A stretch of 7,006 nucleotides of DNA from CAWHOW01 sp050013795 (GTDB taxonomy: Bacteria; Bacteroidota; Bacteroidia; Bacteroidales; CG2-30-32-10), in NCBI GenBank assembly GCA_050013795.1, contig JBEKEO010000164.1:1-7006 (forward strand). The letters run 5' to 3'. This document shows positions 4,975-7,006 of the stretch, one piece after another. The notes beneath the pieces were generated by a model, which had not been told where the DNA came from, made no database searches, and worked only from the letters and a program-made list of their open reading frames with translations. The position numbers were made by a program, and so were the translations under genes. Position 1 is the stretch's first letter; each line of letters opens with the position of its first letter.

Positions 4975-7006
4975 TTATTCAGCAAATTTCATTTCGTTTA
5001 TCAGTCGCTTTGCACCGGCATATTTGTCAATAATGAATAATGCATAACGGATATCAAGCGAGATATTACGACAATGATCAGGATCGAACATTATATCGCT
5101 CATGGTCCCTTCCCAAACGCGGTCAAAATTAATGCCTATAAGCTGTCCTTCCCCGTTTAATACAGGACTGCCGGAATTTCCTCCGGAAGTGTGATTGCTT
5201 GCAATAAAGGCTACATGCATAGTGCTGTCGGCTGCGGCATATTGGCCGAAATCTTTATTTTTAAATAACTCTTTCAGCTTTGTGGGAACTTTGTAGTCGG
5301 CAATTGTAGTGTCCTCTTTTTCCATAATGCCGGCCATAGTCGTATAATAATTGTAATTAACCGCATCTCTCGGTTTATAACCCTCGACCTTGCCATAAGC
5401 AACACGAAGGCTTAAATTGGCATCGGGATAAAATTTCTTATTGCTTTCCATTTCCCTCAGGCCTGTAATATATATGCGGTACAGGCTGTCGAGCTGATCA
5501 TTGCATGCATTATAATAAGGAAGAATATTCTTATAGAAATTTGTATAAATAGCTGAAGCAGCAACAAACATAGGGTCATTAATGATCTTCTTCAATTTAT
5601 CCCGCCTGAAATCACCGAGAAGCTTCTGAACTTTATCAAGGGATACAAAGGAGGAATTTTTATAAAGGTAATCTGCATATTTAGAAACATCATTATTATA
5701 TTTCTCTTTTATCTCGGTTGTGAATATGTCCGGTTTAAATACAAGGTTGGCTTTCTGATACATTTCGAGCATAGCGATCAGGATATTTTTATCAGTCGGT
5801 AAATCATAATTCTTAAAGAATCCAACAGAACCATTCTTCATCTGTTCAACTAATTTGGTTATATCATCCGTCTTCACGCTGGTATCCCTGCTTTTGGTAA
5901 TAAGGTTGTTATAACCCCATGCATTTTTTATTATCTCGATACCAACACCCGCTTCACTGAAATAATCATAAGCAAGTGCATAAGGGCCATAAACAGCATA
6001 AACCTTTTCAAAAGCTTTAATAAGATTGCCGTATTTAATCCTTCGGTTATTATCAGCATCAACCCACGTAGTAAAATCATTTTCAAGTTTCTTTTTCTGT
6101 TCAACTGCATTCATTCTTTTCAGCCCTGTCATTTCTCCGGCCCATTTTTTCCAGTAATTAGCAATATTGACATACTTTGAAGCATATTGAAGATTAACAA
6201 CTGGATCAGCTTTCATGGCAGCATCCATTATCTTCAGCCTTGCAGCGCGTATTGCCACTCTTGCCGGGTCTTCAATATTTGCCGTAAGGTTGACAGCATA
6301 GGAAGTAAGGTACTCTTCAGTGGTTCCGGGGAACCCATATACCATAGTGAAATCGTCTTTCTTTTCACCTTTAAGGGAAATGGTTAATGATTTCTTTGCT
6401 TTGAAAGGAACATTCTTCACAGAATAATCTGCAGGATTGTTATTAGTGTCCGCATAAATGCGAAACACACAGAAATCGCCTGTTTGTCTTGGCCATTCCC
6501 AGTTATCGGTATCACCGCCGAACCTGCCGATGGCATCGGGTGGTGCACCTACAAGCCTAATATCTGTGAAAACTTCTGTAATGAAGAGATAGAACTCATT
6601 GCCATAATAAAAGCTTTTGACTTTAGCTTTGTAATGCGTATTCTTTACTGATTCCTTTTCTATCTTTTCTGAATTTGCTTTAATGATATTATTTCTCTGT
6701 TCTTCTGAAATGCCTTCGCTAACGCCATGAAGAACCATAGCAGTAACATCTTCCATGCTTACAATAAAGGTAACGGACAGCCCTGGGTTTGATAATTCAT
6801 CTTTATAATCATTTGCCCAGAAACCATTGATAAGATAGTTGTTCTGCTGACTGCTGTGCGACTGTATGGTGCTGTATCCGCAATGATGGTTAGTAAGTAT
6901 CAATCCTTTATCGGAAACCACTTCGGCTGTGCAGCCCCCTCCAAACAGGCAAACAGCATCTTTAAGACTGCTGTGGTTGATGCTGTATATATCATCGGCT
7001 GTGAGC
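4975..7006 (-). CDS. S46 family dipeptidyl-peptidase, DPP11-like (N terminus beyond window)
   Basis: The frame is open from the window edge (first full codon 7005-7003) to a TAA at 4977-4975, giving 676 residues. Full-length family members are about 700-720, so only the signal peptide and a short N-terminal stretch are missing. An in-frame GTG at 6921 is internal: conserved S46 sequence (DDIYS-NHSSLKDAV-FGGGCTAE) precedes it. Catalytic signatures of this chymotrypsin-fold serine exopeptidase are present: TNHHCG (His before Cys encoded at 6885-6883), GGDTDNWEWP with the Asp (~6513-6499), and GGNSGSP with the Ser at 5175-5173. The long middle part is the helical domain that caps the active site. 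An Arg (5121-5119) lies exactly 18 residues after the Ser, in FDRVWEGTMSD. In DPP11 the equivalent Arg673 selects Asp/Glu at P1, whereas DPP7 has Gly there. Likely role: removing dipeptides from the N termini of peptides in the periplasm or at the cell surface for amino-acid uptake. Specificity is inferred from that residue. Confidence 0.93.
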   Translation of the reverse strand, partial: LTADDIYSINHSSLKDAVCLFGGGCTAEVVSDKGLILTNHHCGYSTIQSHSSQQNNYLINGFWANDYKDELSNPGLSVTFIVSMEDVTAMVLHGVSEGISEEQRNNIIKANSEKIEKESVKNTHYKAKVKSFYYGNEFYLFITEVFTDIRLVGAPPDAIGRFGGDTDNWEWPRQTGDFCVFRIYADTNNNPADYSVKNVPFKAKKSLTISLKGEKKDDFTMVYGFPGTTEEYLTSYAVNLTANIEDPARVAIRAARLKIMDAAMKADPVVNLQYASKYVNIANYWKKWAGEMTGLKRMNAVEQKKKLENDFTTWVDADNNRRIKYGNLIKAFEKVYAVYGPYALAYDYFSEAGVGIEIIKNAWGYNNLITKSRDTSVKTDDITKLVEQMKNGSVGFFKNYDLPTDKNILIAMLEMYQKANLVFKPDIFTTEIKEKYNNDVSKYADYLYKNSSFVSLDKVQKLLGDFRRDKLKKIINDPMFVAASAIYTNFYKNILPYYNACNDQLDSLYRIYITGLREMESNKKFYPDANLSLRVAYGKVEGYKPRDAVNYNYYTTMAGIMEKEDTTIADYKVPTKLKELFKNKDFGQYAAADSTMHVAFIASNHTSGGNSGSPVLNGEGQLIGINFDRVWEGTMSDIMFDPDHCRNISLDIRYALFIIDKYAGAKRLINEMKFAE

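Noticed and set aside
6919..6921. GTG as the start of the S46 peptidase
   Set aside because: The frame continues upstream to the window edge with conserved family sequence, so this codon is an internal Val.

Overview
The window looks like a piece of a Bacteroidota chromosome (phylum call is inference; genus not determinable). The evidence is a secreted protein with SprB-type and Ig/PKD-like repeats behind a signal peptide ending in the QA|Q style common in that phylum, a peptidase family S46 dipeptidyl-peptidase (a family found largely in Bacteroidota), starts with no usable Shine-Dalgarno sequence, and intergenic matches to the Bacteroidota -7 promoter element TAnnTTTG. All three genes lie on the minus strand, so they are transcribed from high to low coordinates.

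Layout from right to left, in the direction of transcription. (1) 7006-4975: a S46 dipeptidyl-peptidase lacking only its extreme N terminus at the window edge. The His, Asp and Ser catalytic signatures are present, and an Arg 18 residues after the catalytic Ser points to DPP11-type (Asp/Glu at P1) specificity. (2) 4887-2596: a complete UvrD/PcrA superfamily 1A helicase of 763 residues with every helicase motif and the C-terminal Tudor-like module. Its start is GTG, fixed by an in-frame TAA just upstream. (3) 1844-1: the first 614 residues of a large secreted, repeat-rich surface protein that continues past the window. It has a signal peptide, an unnamed ~290-residue Cys-containing N-terminal module, two Ig/PKD-like domains and the start of a tandem SprB-repeat series.

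Between the helicase and the adhesin lies a ~750 bp gene-free stretch. It contains an AT-rich leader with a plausible promoter for the adhesin, an 18-bp perfect palindrome at the predicted start site, a degenerate 21-bp tandem repeat array (about 2278-2466, perhaps from 2236), and a short direct repeat. The array is the least explained element here: it keeps an exact 21-bp phase over nine units, and several units are inverted repeats with a 3-nt centre and partly compensatory stem changes.

No operon or shared pathway is evident. The helicase is a housekeeping DNA-repair gene, while its two neighbours are cell-envelope or secreted proteins typical of a peptide-using, surface-adhesive lifestyle. 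I see no mobile element, CRISPR array, tRNA or rRNA. Apart from the repeat array, the region looks like ordinary chromosome.
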